A stretch of DNA of 64,000 nt from Mesobacillus jeotgali (GTDB taxonomy: Bacteria > Bacillota > Bacilli > Bacillales > Cytobacillaceae), in contig NZ_CP109811.1 of the NCBI RefSeq assembly GCF_014856545.2, positions 2,474,001 to 2,538,000 of the forward strand, read 5' to 3'. The notes beneath the pieces were generated by a model, which did not search any database, was not told the DNA's origin, and saw only the letters and a list, made by a program, of their open reading frames with translations. A program made the translations under genes and the position numbers. Below are positions 17,126 to 26,095 of the stretch, in pieces; the first letter of the stretch is position 1, and the number at the start of each line of letters is the position of its first letter.

Positions 17126-17538
17126 GCTGTATACCTCCTGAAATTTTTTTAAGGAAATCATAATACAAATAATTGCAGAAATTATGGATGAAAATTCGTC
17201 GTTTTTTTAGAAATAGTTATTTGGGTATGAGTTACCATGAAATTTTTGTAAAGTTTTATTTTATCAATTAATAATTAGAAATTTCTGCAAAAAGTAATGT
17301 TAAGATTGTTTAAATAGGAGGTGGCGAATTTGGATAAAACAGGAAGGAAGTTAAAAGCCCTGCTATATAAATGGGCTTTTTAATTTTCTTTGTGTTTCGT
17401 TGCTTGTACCAGAGTGTGTATATTCTTGTCTGAAATTTATGGTTAAAGAAAAAGGCGTTTTTTTCTAATATTTTATTGCGCATCTCATTCAATTTAATTC
17501 ATTATATAGGACTGTTAATTTAGAAAGGAATAACTTTA
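17126..17538. other. Divergent intergenic region with a possible leader peptide
   Basis: It holds the promoters of the oxidase (minus) and of the gene at 17539 (plus). A 17-codon frame at 17330-17383 has a strong AGGAGGTGG site and a TTG start, and its last codons overlap a hairpin AAAAGCCC/GGGCTTTT (17353-17380). It could be a leader peptide with an attenuator or the stub of a lost gene. Confidence 0.35.
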
Positions 17539-18174
17539 ATGAACTTATTTATCAGACACATGGTTGTTGGATTGACAAGCAGTATTCTTGTCTACCTATT
17601 CTTAAGTAGTCGCTCCGAATGGAGTCCCATGCATGCTTGGAATAGATCTTATGCTGATGTATCTCTTATTCTTCTCTTCATTACCATTATAATCGGTCCA
17701 TTAAGTAGATTAAATAACCTATTTATTCGCTTTTTATCATGGAGAAGGGAGTTAGGGATTTGGTGTTTTATCATGGCTTTACTACATGTATATGTACTAT
17801 TCCAGGGGTGGTTTTACTGGGAACCGATCAGACTGATCATTGGCGTGAACCAAGAAACTGGCCAGCTTTCGTTTGATCCTGGTTTCACCCTCGCTAACCT
17901 AGTTGGTGCTGTGGGATTAGCTTACTTATTTCTGCTTGCTTTAATATCAAATAATTATGCAATAAAAATATTAGGGGGAAGGAGTTGGGACTACCTCCAA
18001 AAGAAAAGTGGGACACTTTATATTCTAGTAGTATTGCACACTGCATTTTTTCTCTTCTTTTTTAGATTAGGCAGTTATAATTGGGTACAAAAACCTTTTT
18101 TAGTAACCGTAACAGTTATTCTCGTGCTGCAATGGGCTGTTTTTATTCGAAACGTCTACCAAAGCAAAAATTGA
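17539..18174 (+). CDS. Ferric reductase-like transmembrane protein (YedZ/MsrQ type)
   Basis: A 211-residue integral membrane protein with about six hydrophobic segments. His residues suited to heme ligation appear in MALLHVYVLF (about residue 81) and VVLHTAFFLF (about residue 172), as in the ferric-reductase-like heme domain family. Such proteins pass electrons across the membrane to a periplasm-side or cell-surface partner. GAAAGGAAT lies eight bases before the ATG. It is followed by the Cys-rich copper protein gene on the same strand after about 190 bases. The electron partner is not identified here. Confidence 0.75.
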   Translation: MNLFIRHMVVGLTSSILVYLFLSSRSEWSPMHAWNRSYADVSLILLFITIIIGPLSRLNNLFIRFLSWRRELGIWCFIMALLHVYVLFQGWFYWEPIRLIIGVNQETGQLSFDPGFTLANLVGAVGLAYLFLLALISNNYAIKILGGRSWDYLQKKSGTLYILVVLHTAFFLFFFRLGSYNWVQKPFLVTVTVILVLQWAVFIRNVYQSKN

Positions 18175-18361
18175 AGGAAAATAGAATAGAGTTCTTATTT
18201 TTTTCAATTAGAAAAATATGCCTTGCGATTGTATTTTCAGTTTCATTTATTTAAGTGTGTTACTGTGAGCATCTTAAGAGATATGCATTTTATATGCAGT
18301 TTATTTACTTAATGCATGGGTATCCTATCAAATGAAAGGAAAAAACAGAAAGGGTGATTCT

Positions 18362-18688
18362 ATGTATAACCAAACTTATGAACAGTGTATTCAGGCTTGC
18401 CTTGAATGTTTGGAGGCTTGCAATGTATGCTATGATGCTTGTTTCCATGAAGAAGACTTAAAAATGATGGCAGATTGTATAAGAATGGATCGGGAATGCG
18501 CTGACATTTGTGCTTTCGCTGCCAATTCTATGCAATCAAACAGTCCTTTCGTAAAACAAATCTGCCTGTTATGTGCAGATATTTGCGAGGCTTGCGGAAA
18601 CGAATGCAAGAAGCATTCACATGAACACTGTCAAAAATGTGCAGATGCTTGCTTTAAATGTGCAGAAGCATGCCGACAAATGGTATAG
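18362..18688 (+). CDS. Cys-rich four-helix-bundle copper-storage protein (Csp/DUF326-like)
   Basis: A 108-residue cytosolic protein with about 20 Cys in the helical spacing CxxxC seen in Csp proteins (EQCIQACLECLEACNVCYDAC; CLLCADICEACGNECKKH; CQKCADACFKCAEAC). Such bundles load many Cu(I) ions in their core. There is no signal peptide, so this is the cytosolic storage type. ATG at 18362 follows AAAGGGTG; an in-frame ATG 30 bases upstream lacks a site. It has its own terminator. Its place among copper oxidase, CsoR and CopA genes supports the role. Confidence 0.85.
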   Translation: MYNQTYEQCIQACLECLEACNVCYDACFHEEDLKMMADCIRMDRECADICAFAANSMQSNSPFVKQICLLCADICEACGNECKKHSHEHCQKCADACFKCAEACRQMV

Positions 18689-18697
18689 TAACCCAAA

Positions 18698-18725
18698 AAA
18701 CAGACACTTGGTGTCTGTTTTTTTG
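18698..18725 (+). terminator. Terminator of the copper-storage gene
   Basis: A ten-base stem AAACAGACAC/GTGTCTGTTT with a TTG loop and a T-run. Confidence 0.9.
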
Positions 18726-18857
18726 TCTTCAAGATGTCTGAATTCCGACATGCCGGCAAAGCCCTTACTCTAAAAGTCTACATGGAAATCTAGTCTATTA
18801 TTCTTTTTCCGGTCATATAAATCGAGTAAGTTGATAGTTTTAGAACGGAGTGAACGA

Positions 18858-20015
18858 ATGAACAAAAGACATCAAAATACTATATTTTTAATAAGAGTTC
18901 ACAAGATTTATTTCGCGTTTTTTTTCTTAATTATTAGTATTATATTTTTCATTAATTTTCTTGATTTTAAAGAAAAAATAAATTCTTCCTTTATTACAGC
19001 TACTAGCGAAAACGTACATACTAATATCATCCTAAGTCTCATGGCAACTGAAATAGGATCGCTTAGCTCAGTTATTAATGAACAAGAAACACCCTCTATC
19101 TCCCGAGCAGTATTTCTCTCTTTTACAAATATTTGGCCAGAAGACACTAGAACATTTCTAGGTCGAGAAATTCCAGGTTTTTTCAACTTTAATACCGAAA
19201 TTGCTATCGCAGGAATTGGGACAGATCTTACCACAATGCCAATGGAATCTGCTCCTCCGTTAGAAGTGCTTTTGAAAGAGAAAGAAATGGCAGAACAGGA
19301 GCTAGGCGAAAAAAATGTTTCACAAGAAAAAGGGATTTCGCCTGTCCTTAAAACCGGAAAGGATGTGGCATATATTTATCATTCCCACAGCTGGGAAGCT
19401 TTTTTGCCCTCATTGCCTGGAAAGAAGACCGCAAATGAAGCTGTAAGTTTAAATGAAAGTAAAAACATAATAGCAGTGGGGAAAAAGCTAAGAGACGAAT
19501 TAATGAAAAAAGGCATTGGAGCAAGCCACAGCACGTCCAATGTTACAGAGGAATTAAAAAAGAAAAATTGGAATTACAATGATTCATATACGCTTTCAAG
19601 AGAGTCAGTAAAAGAGGTAATGGCACAACAAGAATCTTCTATTAGTTATCTTATAGATATTCACAGGGATTCCCAACCTAAAAAGCTTACAACTACAATG
19701 ATCAACGGAAAACCGTTTGCAAGATTATTTTTTATAGTGGGGAGGGAAAATAAAAACTATGAAAGTAATCTTGCCTTAGCCAAAGAATTGAATAAAATGC
19801 TAGAAGAGAAATTCCCAGGAATCAGCAGAGGTGTTTTTGTAAAGACAAAAGATGATGGAAATGGAGTATATAATCAGGACCTTTCCAGCCAATCGATGCT
19901 GCTTGAGTTTGGAGGAATAGAGAATAATAGCATTGAATTGGATCATTCTATTAAAGCATTTGCGGAAGTTTTCAGTGAATATTATTGGGAAGCTGAGGAA
20001 GTAAACGGGAATTGA
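18858..20015 (+). CDS. spoIIP: SpoIIP-like cell-wall amidase/endopeptidase
   Basis: A 385-residue protein with one N-terminal membrane anchor (about residues 15-38) and the SpoIIP catalytic domain: YIYHSHSWEAFLP (about 178), LIDIHRDSQ (about 262), REN-NYESNLALAKELN and GVYNQDLSSQSMLLEFGG. SpoIIP helps strip septal and lateral peptidoglycan during engulfment in spore formation. The start at 18858 has GGAGTG upstream; a TTG 27 bases earlier is less likely. Unlike the standard gpr-spoIIP locus, it sits among copper genes, so it may be a paralogue; the symbol marks the family only. Confidence 0.8.
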   Translation: MNKRHQNTIFLIRVHKIYFAFFFLIISIIFFINFLDFKEKINSSFITATSENVHTNIILSLMATEIGSLSSVINEQETPSISRAVFLSFTNIWPEDTRTFLGREIPGFFNFNTEIAIAGIGTDLTTMPMESAPPLEVLLKEKEMAEQELGEKNVSQEKGISPVLKTGKDVAYIYHSHSWEAFLPSLPGKKTANEAVSLNESKNIIAVGKKLRDELMKKGIGASHSTSNVTEELKKKNWNYNDSYTLSRESVKEVMAQQESSISYLIDIHRDSQPKKLTTTMINGKPFARLFFIVGRENKNYESNLALAKELNKMLEEKFPGISRGVFVKTKDDGNGVYNQDLSSQSMLLEFGGIENNSIELDHSIKAFAEVFSEYYWEAEEVNGN

Positions 20016-20220
20016 TAGTTTTGCGATTGTGATAGAGTCTATAACTCTATCCACCTACGGAACTTTTGACAGAAGATCGAAACCCAATTCTTCAAAGTTT
20101 GCCCATCTCCCTCTTGTTAAATCAGAACCGTTTGTCAATATCGGTGCTTCATAAAAAATGCATAGCTTTATGGGATATTAGTAACAAAAGTAAAGGAATA
20201 ATAAATTTCAGGAGGAAACG

Positions 20221-21165
20221 ATGACTAAAAAGAAGAAACAAAACAAAGAGCAAAAGTTTGGCTTAGGGTGGCTCTTTCTAGTAGTAATGGGTTTATTCGT
20301 GATTATAATTCTTCTTCCTAATAACGGAGGAAATAAAATGACATTTTCTGACTTGCATGGTCTGAGCTATTCAGAAGATGGAGAAAAGTTAATTGCAGCA
20401 GTCCATGATGGTTTAAAGGTATACTCTAATGGATCATGGTCAATACCAGAAGGACCAAAAAATGATTATATGGGGTATTCACCCGTTAAGGATGGATTTT
20501 ACAGCAGTGGACACCCAGCACCTGGTTCTAACCTTCAAAATCCCTTAGGAATTGTAAAAAGCAAGGACAATGGACAGACAGTTGATGTAGTTGATTTGCA
20601 TGGGGAGGCAGATTTCCATGCATTGTCCGTAGGGTACGAAACAGAAGAAATCTATGTCTTTGCATCTGAACCTAATTCCAAAATGAAAGAACAAGGATTT
20701 TACTACTCAAATAATCAGGGAGAAACCTGGAATTTAATGAATTTGCAAGGGATTTCCGGCTCTCCTTTAGTAATGGCGGCACATCCTTCCAAAAATGGAA
20801 CATTCGCAATTGGAACAGATCAGGGTCTCTATCTTTCTGAGAACTATGGGGATTCGTTTGAACAGATAGTAACGGATTTAAGTGTGAGTGCTGCTGTATT
20901 TTCAGAGGATGATACAATAATTGCAGGAACAAATAATGGTGACAAGCGAATCTTACAAATTAATATCAGTGATAGTAGTTTCAGTAATTTAAATATGCCC
21001 CAAAACTTTGAGGGAAATATCTCTTATATTGCCGTAAACCGTGAAAACAAAAAAGAGCTCTCATTTGCAACCGATTTACTAAATGTATATACAAGTAGTG
21101 ATAGTGGCAAAACATGGGATGAAATTGTTGAAGAAGGTACAAGTAGGAAGTCAGGAGAAAAGTAA
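20221..21165 (+). CDS. BNR/sialidase-like repeat protein, membrane anchored (F510_1955 type)
   Basis: A 314-residue protein with one N-terminal membrane segment (about 16-35) and an extracellular beta-propeller-like domain. Asp-box forms are visible (SKDNGQTVD, SNNQGETWN, SENYGDSFE, SSDSGKTWD), typical of BNR/photosystem-stability-like repeats. Proteins of this type are named F510_1955-family glycosylhydrolases in Bacilli, but no catalytic residues are evident. AGGAGGAAACG directly precedes the ATG. It is probably an exported binding or assembly protein of the surrounding copper set; that role is inferred from position only. Confidence 0.7.
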   Translation: MTKKKKQNKEQKFGLGWLFLVVMGLFVIIILLPNNGGNKMTFSDLHGLSYSEDGEKLIAAVHDGLKVYSNGSWSIPEGPKNDYMGYSPVKDGFYSSGHPAPGSNLQNPLGIVKSKDNGQTVDVVDLHGEADFHALSVGYETEEIYVFASEPNSKMKEQGFYYSNNQGETWNLMNLQGISGSPLVMAAHPSKNGTFAIGTDQGLYLSENYGDSFEQIVTDLSVSAAVFSEDDTIIAGTNNGDKRILQINISDSSFSNLNMPQNFEGNISYIAVNRENKKELSFATDLLNVYTSSDSGKTWDEIVEEGTSRKSGEK

Positions 21166-21612
21166 TCTCTTAAATAGAAATGCAACCTGATAGTGAAAAT
21201 TATATAGAATTGTATGAAGTTTACTGTCAAAAGAGTGAAGGATAAGCTAAAAGCCATCCAAGTATAAATAATAGAGGATGGCTTTTCCTAAATTCTCCGT
21301 AATAGTGCCAATCATTCAATTTTTTTATGTCCCCGAAGAGAACAATAAACCCGGTTCTGCAGGTCTTTAGAAGACATTCCAAGGTTTTAGATGGCAACCA
21401 TGCTTGGGAAATGGGTTCGCAGGATCGAGTATTCAACTTGCTAAATATCTTTATGACACTCAAATGATAAACCCTTTTTATGTGCAAAAAGATACACAGG
21501 TAGTAGGCAGGCAATACCAAAAAAGCAAACTGGAAATCAAGTGCAAGGCTTATCTTGTTTTGCGTTCACATTAATTACATATTTTTCTAAAAATTAATTT
21601 GTTTATATTTAC
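21166..21612. other. Intergenic stretch before csoR
   Basis: It holds the terminator of the preceding gene and no convincing coding frame; the longer minus-strand frames lack start sites and family features. Confidence 0.6.
21251..21288 (+). terminator. Terminator of the BNR-repeat gene
   Basis: AAGCCATCC/GGATGGCTT stem with TTTT after it. Confidence 0.8.
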
Positions 21613-21636
21613 ATAGGGTACAGGGGTATGGTATAT
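21613..21636 (+). promoter_or_regulatory. CsoR operator before csoR-copZ
   Basis: The sequence around GGGTACAGGGGTATGGTA closely resembles the known CsoR operator of the B. subtilis copZA promoter (TACCCTACGGGGGTATGGTA). It lies 25 bases before csoR and overlaps likely -10 bases (TATGGTATATT). Confidence 0.75.
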
Positions 21637-21660
21637 TGGTTATAGAAGGGGGGAAGCTAA

Positions 21661-22002
21661 ATGCAACCTGAAATAAAAACGAATACTTTAATTGCTGATG
21701 AAGTAAATTGTTACGAGCTCGAAAGGAAAAGTCATCACTCGGATAAAGTGAAAAACTCACTTTTGATTCGACTAAACCGGATAGAAGGTCAAATACGTGG
21801 CATAAAAGGTTTAATCGAAAGAGACACTTATTGTGATGATGTCATTACACAAATATCAGCAACCCAATCTGCTTTGAACAGCGTGGCAAAAGTTCTTTTA
21901 GAAGGACATTTAAAGGGATGCGTAGTGGACCGCCTGGAGCAAGGAGATTTCGATGTATTAGATGAAGTACTCGTTACAATTCATAAGTTAATAAAAAAGT
22001 AA
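21661..22002 (+). CDS. csoR: Copper-sensing repressor CsoR
   Basis: A 113-residue DUF156 four-helix regulator. The Cu(I) ligand set Cys-His-Cys is complete: C58 (DTYCDDV), H83 and C87 (EGHLKGC). The conserved RLNRIEGQIRGIKGLIE helix precedes it. CsoR binds DNA without copper and lets go when Cu(I) binds. An unusual N-terminal extension of about 25 residues includes HH near residue 25. It forms an operon with copZ 14 bases downstream, and an operator-like sequence precedes it. Confidence 0.92.
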   Translation: MQPEIKTNTLIADEVNCYELERKSHHSDKVKNSLLIRLNRIEGQIRGIKGLIERDTYCDDVITQISATQSALNSVAKVLLEGHLKGCVVDRLEQGDFDVLDEVLVTIHKLIKK

Positions 22003-22016
22003 AGGAGCTGTTAGAA

Positions 22017-22223
22017 ATGGAAAAGGTAACATTAAATGTACTTGGTATGTCGTGTGGACATTGTGTTAAAGCGATTGAAGGTAGTGTAGGAGAATTACCT
22101 GGAGTTTCAAATGTTAAAGTTTATCTTGAAAGCGGAAAAGTCGATGTGGAATACAGTCCAACGGAAGTTTCCCTGGATAAGATTAAGGAAACTATTGATG
22201 ATCAAGGTTATGATGTGAATTAA
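22017..22223 (+). CDS. copZ: Copper chaperone CopZ
   Basis: A 68-residue ferredoxin-like metal-binding protein with the MxCGHC site (GMSCGHCVKAIE, residues about 11-16). It carries Cu(I) in the cytosol to the CopA pump and to CsoR. The length is full for the family and AAAGGAG precedes the ATG. It is the last gene of the csoR operon, followed by a strong terminator. copA follows with its own operator, as a separate unit. Confidence 0.93.
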   Translation: MEKVTLNVLGMSCGHCVKAIEGSVGELPGVSNVKVYLESGKVDVEYSPTEVSLDKIKETIDDQGYDVN

Positions 22224-22226
22224 TTA

Positions 22227-22262
22227 TGAAGAAGGGTGTGCTTAATGCGACACCCTTTCTTT
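22227..22262 (+). terminator. Terminator of csoR-copZ
   Basis: GAAGAAGGGTGT pairs with ACACCCTTCTTT around a ten-base loop, followed by T-rich sequence. Confidence 0.88.
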
Positions 22263-22270
22263 TAATAACA

Positions 22271-22295
22271 TGTATACCCTGTATGGGTATATAAC
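22271..22295 (+). promoter_or_regulatory. CsoR operator before copA
   Basis: TATACCCTGTATGGGTATA is a near-perfect dyad with the TACCC/GGGTA arms of CsoR sites. It lies about 55 bases before the copA start. Confidence 0.7.
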
Positions 22296-22350
22296 CAATC
22301 TTGATAATATAGTATTTATCCTCATTTCCAGCTAAAAAGGAGGAAGAAAA

Positions 22351-24781
22351 ATGGGTGAGAAATCAATAGCAAAGACTCAAACTGATCTTTCAGAAGAAAA
22401 CGTTACATTGAGTATCACTGGAATGACATGTGCTGCGTGTGCGACACGCATCGAGAAAAACATTGCCAAAGTTCCAGGTGTACAAAAGGCTAATGTGAAC
22501 CTCGCTACTGAGAAAGCTTCTGTTATATATGATCCTGCTGTTGCTTCTGTTAATGATGTCATTGCGAAAATAAAAAAGACGGGCTATGGAGTTCAGGAGG
22601 AAAAAGTCCAACTCGATATCATTGGAATGACATGTGCATCATGTTCAACTCGTGTTGAAAAAGGCTTGAAAAAGGTTGAAGGAGTTACTAGCGCAGCTGT
22701 CAATTTAGCAACTGAAAAAGCAATTATCGAATATATTCCTGGCAACACAAATATCGAGCAAATAATGGCGGCTGTAAAAAAAAGTCGGCTACGATGCCAG
22801 GGTAGTAGGCGATAGTAATGATGATTATGAGCGTAGCGCAAGGGAAAAGGAATACAAAACGCAGGTCAGAAAATTCACTGTAGGGGCAATCCTTTCTGTG
22901 TTTTTCTTAATTCAAATGATATCGGATTTTGCGATGGAATATGGAAATGGGATGTTTTTTCATATGAGTCCATGGGTTCAATTCCTTCTTGCTACTCCAG
23001 TTCAATTCTATGTAGGAGGCCATTATTACCGTGATGCCTTCAACGCGGTTCGTGGGGGCAGTGCAAACATGGCAGTTTTAGTTGTACTGGGAACTTCAGC
23101 CGCATATTTTTACAGTTTAATTGTCACGATATTAGGAACAGGGCAATTTTTGTATTATGAAGCAGCTGCCATTGTTATGACCTTAATTGTTTTGGGGAAA
23201 TTGCTTGAAACAAGGGCAAAAGGGCAAACATCTGAAGCAATTAAAACGCTCATGGGACTTCAAGCAAAAACAGCAAAGGTCCTACGAAATGGAGAAGAAC
23301 TTGATATTCCACTAGAAGAGGTTCAAACAGGTGACTTGATTTTTGTTCGAGCAGGAGAAAAGGTTCCAGTAGATGGAGAAATAATCGAGGGAAATACTAC
23401 AGTTGATGAATCCATGCTTACCGGTGAAAGTATGCCTGTTACAAAAGGAAAAGGCGACACAGTTATTGGAGCAACTGTAAATAAACACGGGGCGTTTACC
23501 TTTAAAGCGACCAAAGTTGGAAAGGATACTGCGTTAGCTCAAATTATCAAACTTGTCGAAGAAGCTCAGGGCTCAAAAGCCCCTATTCAGAAACTTGCCG
23601 ATAAAATATCTGGAATCTTTGTCCCGATTGTCATACTAATTGCATTAGGTACTTTTGCTATAACTTATTTCCTGGCAGGATTTACGCCTGCCCTTGTCAG
23701 CACTATTGCTGTGCTGGTTATTGCATGTCCTTGTGCATTAGGCTTGGCTACACCAACTGCAGTAATGGTTGGTACTGGAAAAGGTGCTGAAAATGGCCTC
23801 CTTATTAAAGGAGCTGAACATCTTCAAACAGCACAGCGGGTAACTACCGTTGTACTGGATAAGACCGGTACTATAACTAAAGGAGAACCCGATGTAACAG
23901 ATATCATCACATTTGGGGAATACAGTGAAAATGAATTATTGCAATTAGCTGCTTCTGCCGAAAAAGGTTCAGAGCATCCACTTGGAGAAGCAATTATTAA
24001 TGGAGCAAAAGGGAAGAATCTTCAGCTCCAGGATGCTCAAAATTTTAATGCCATCCCAGGGCATGGAATTCAAGTGGACATAAATGATCAAAAGGTATTT
24101 ATAGGGAATAAAAAGTTAATGCACAAAAATAGTATCGTTATTGATACTGCATTAAATCGAATGGAAAAACTTGAAGGTGAAGGGAAAACTGCTATGTTAA
24201 TAGCAGTTAATGACAACCTTGCCGGTATAATCGCAGTTGCTGATACAGTAAAGGAAACATCTGCAAAAGCAATTAAACACCTTAAAAACATGGGCATAGA
24301 AGTTATTATGATAACTGGCGATAATAAATTGACAGCCGAGGCTATCGCCAATCAGGTGGGGGTTGATCGGGTACTTGCCGAAGTTCTCCCAGAAGACAAA
24401 TCAGCCGAGGTAGAAAAATTGAAGCAGGAAGGGAAAATTGTAGCCATGGTCGGGGATGGTATCAATGATGCACCAGCACTAGCTGCTGCGCATGTTGGTA
24501 TTGCCATTGGAACAGGTACAGATGTTGCTATGGAAGCTGCGGATATCACCTTAATGCGAGGTGATTTAATGGGAATAGTTGATACAATTAGCTTATCAAA
24601 ATCTACAATGAGAAAAATCAAACAAAATCTTTTCTGGGCATTTGCGTATAATGTCATATTGATACCGGTTGCAGCAATCGGCCTTTTAAACCCAATTCTC
24701 GCTGGAGGAGCTATGGCTTTCAGTTCTGTTTCAGTAGTTGGCAATACACTGTTTTTACGAAAATGGAAACCTATTCGCTAG
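22351..24781 (+). pseudogene. copA: Copper-exporting P-type ATPase CopA, split by a frameshift at an A8 run
   Basis: The two parts together encode a full P1B Cu(I) ATPase of about 810 residues. The first frame (22351-22815) carries two heavy-metal domains (GMTCAACA and GMTCASCS). The second (open before 22784, to 24781) carries the membrane segments, [17 protein letters not shown] and [10 protein letters not shown]. The break is a run of eight A at 22776-22783: removing one A joins ...[15 protein letters not shown]... smoothly. As read, translation stops 11 codons later, giving a two-domain chaperone-like protein of 154 residues. It could be a real mutation, a base-calling error, or slippage as known for E. 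coli copA. An operator-like site precedes it. Confidence 0.85.
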
Positions 24782-24798
24782 AAAAGGTCTAGAAAAAA

Positions 24799-24842
24799 GT
24801 ACAAGAAATGGGAGTGACTTACTGAGTCATTCTCGTTTCTTC
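24799..24842 (+). terminator. Terminator of copA
   Basis: AAGAAATGGGAGTGACT pairs imperfectly with AGTCATTCTCGTTTCTT; a T-rich sequence follows. Confidence 0.75.
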
Positions 24843-25030
24843 CCTTACCTATGAAAAAACCATACAGATTAGTAATTTTTAAATGATTGCCTTCTATGCA
24901 GTTATTAAGTAATAATTTTGACTTTCAGATAAATGTTCGCAGATGGGGAATAAAAGATTAAGGGAATTGATGTGTCTAATTACTAATTCAGGGTAAGATA
25001 ATCTAAAATGCCAAAGGAGGAGTTTGTTGA

Positions 25031-25645
25031 ATGTTAAGAATTAATACAAGAAGATTAATGCTGTTTTTATTGCTGACCTCTCTTTTATTACTATTAGGGG
25101 CATGTGCAAATGGAAATGAAGAAAAAAATGAAAGTACGGGGAATAACAATACAGAAGAGACCCAAGATAAGATGGATGAAGATATGGAAGATATGGATCA
25201 TGGCAATATGGATATGTCCGGTTCGGGTGAAGTTCCTGAAGGTTTAAAAGAGGCGGCTTCACCAGCTTATGAAGTTGGGAGCAAAGCAATTATTGAATCC
25301 GATCATATGCCTGGTATGAAAGGTGCGGAATCAACTATTGTAGGGGCATATGACACAACGGTTTATACTGTTTCATATACTCCGACTACCGGGGGAGAAA
25401 GAGTGGAAGATCATAAATGGGTGATTCATGAAGAGTTAGAGGGAGTCGGACAAGAAACAGTTAAACCTGGATCAGAAGTTACTATAAATGCTGAACATAT
25501 GGAGGGAATGGACGGGGCAACTGCTGAAATTGATTCTGCTGAACAAACAACAGTGTACATGGTTGATTTCACACTGACTACAAATGGTGAAGAAGTTAAA
25601 AATCATAAATGGGTAACAGAAGATGAACTATTACCGGTTGAATAA
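25031..25645 (+). CDS. ydhK: YdhK-family lipoprotein (two DUF1541 repeats)
   Basis: A 204-residue secreted lipoprotein (lipobox LLGAC). An acidic Met/His linker (DMEDMDHGNMDMSG, about 50-65) precedes two repeats of the YdhK/DUF1541 unit, each with the pattern G...I..DHM.GM.GA...DT..Y.V.Y/D...G....HKWV..EEL. The HM and GM residues suggest metal binding, and these proteins are often next to copper pumps. AAGGAGG precedes the ATG. It is a single gene with its own terminator, downstream of copA. Confidence 0.83.
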   Translation: MLRINTRRLMLFLLLTSLLLLLGACANGNEEKNESTGNNNTEETQDKMDEDMEDMDHGNMDMSGSGEVPEGLKEAASPAYEVGSKAIIESDHMPGMKGAESTIVGAYDTTVYTVSYTPTTGGERVEDHKWVIHEELEGVGQETVKPGSEVTINAEHMEGMDGATAEIDSAEQTTVYMVDFTLTTNGEEVKNHKWVTEDELLPVE

Positions 25646-25661
25646 AACAACTTAAAAATAA

Positions 25662-25707
25662 CAGGGTGTCAGGTAAGTTTATTTTAGACTTTCTGAACAC
25701 CCTTTTT
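25662..25707 (+). terminator. Terminator of ydhK
   Basis: GGGTGT(CAG)...(CTG)AACACCC stem followed by TTTTTT. Confidence 0.82.
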
Positions 25708-26095
25708 TATGTGTTTATTTTTCGAGCTCCCCTTTGTAAATAAAACGCCGTTATATAAGATAATTAAAATGGTTTTTTCTTCTATTGTAGTTCTTATAAA
25801 TACTGCCTCAATACCTGTTAAAATGGTGCCGCACTAGATCGTAATAGGGAGTGGAAAAGCGAATAGTTGGTTATCATTTTCTAATCATTAAGTGCTTTAG
25901 CCATTGAACTTTAGTCTTGAAGAAACATATTTTTGACTAGTCTAATATGACTCTTGATTCTACTTAAAGAAGGAACGACATTCCCTATTCTAGGATTATC
26001 AGATTTCTCCACATTTTCTTGATTTTTTTAATCTATTATATAATGAGTAATACAAATAAAACGAAGTAGTTATTGAGTTAGGGTGAGAAATTAAT
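25708..26095. other. Intergenic stretch before the two-component system
   Basis: No gene is seen. The promoter of the kinase operon should lie near the right side, but I see no clear consensus. Confidence 0.55.

Noticed and set aside
21227..21520. Minus-strand frame of 97 codons before csoR
   Set aside because: No ribosome site, no family features, and it overlaps the terminator of the preceding gene.
24352..24744. Minus-strand frame of 130 codons inside copA
   Set aside because: It is opposite a conserved pump domain and is explained by codon bias of the real gene.
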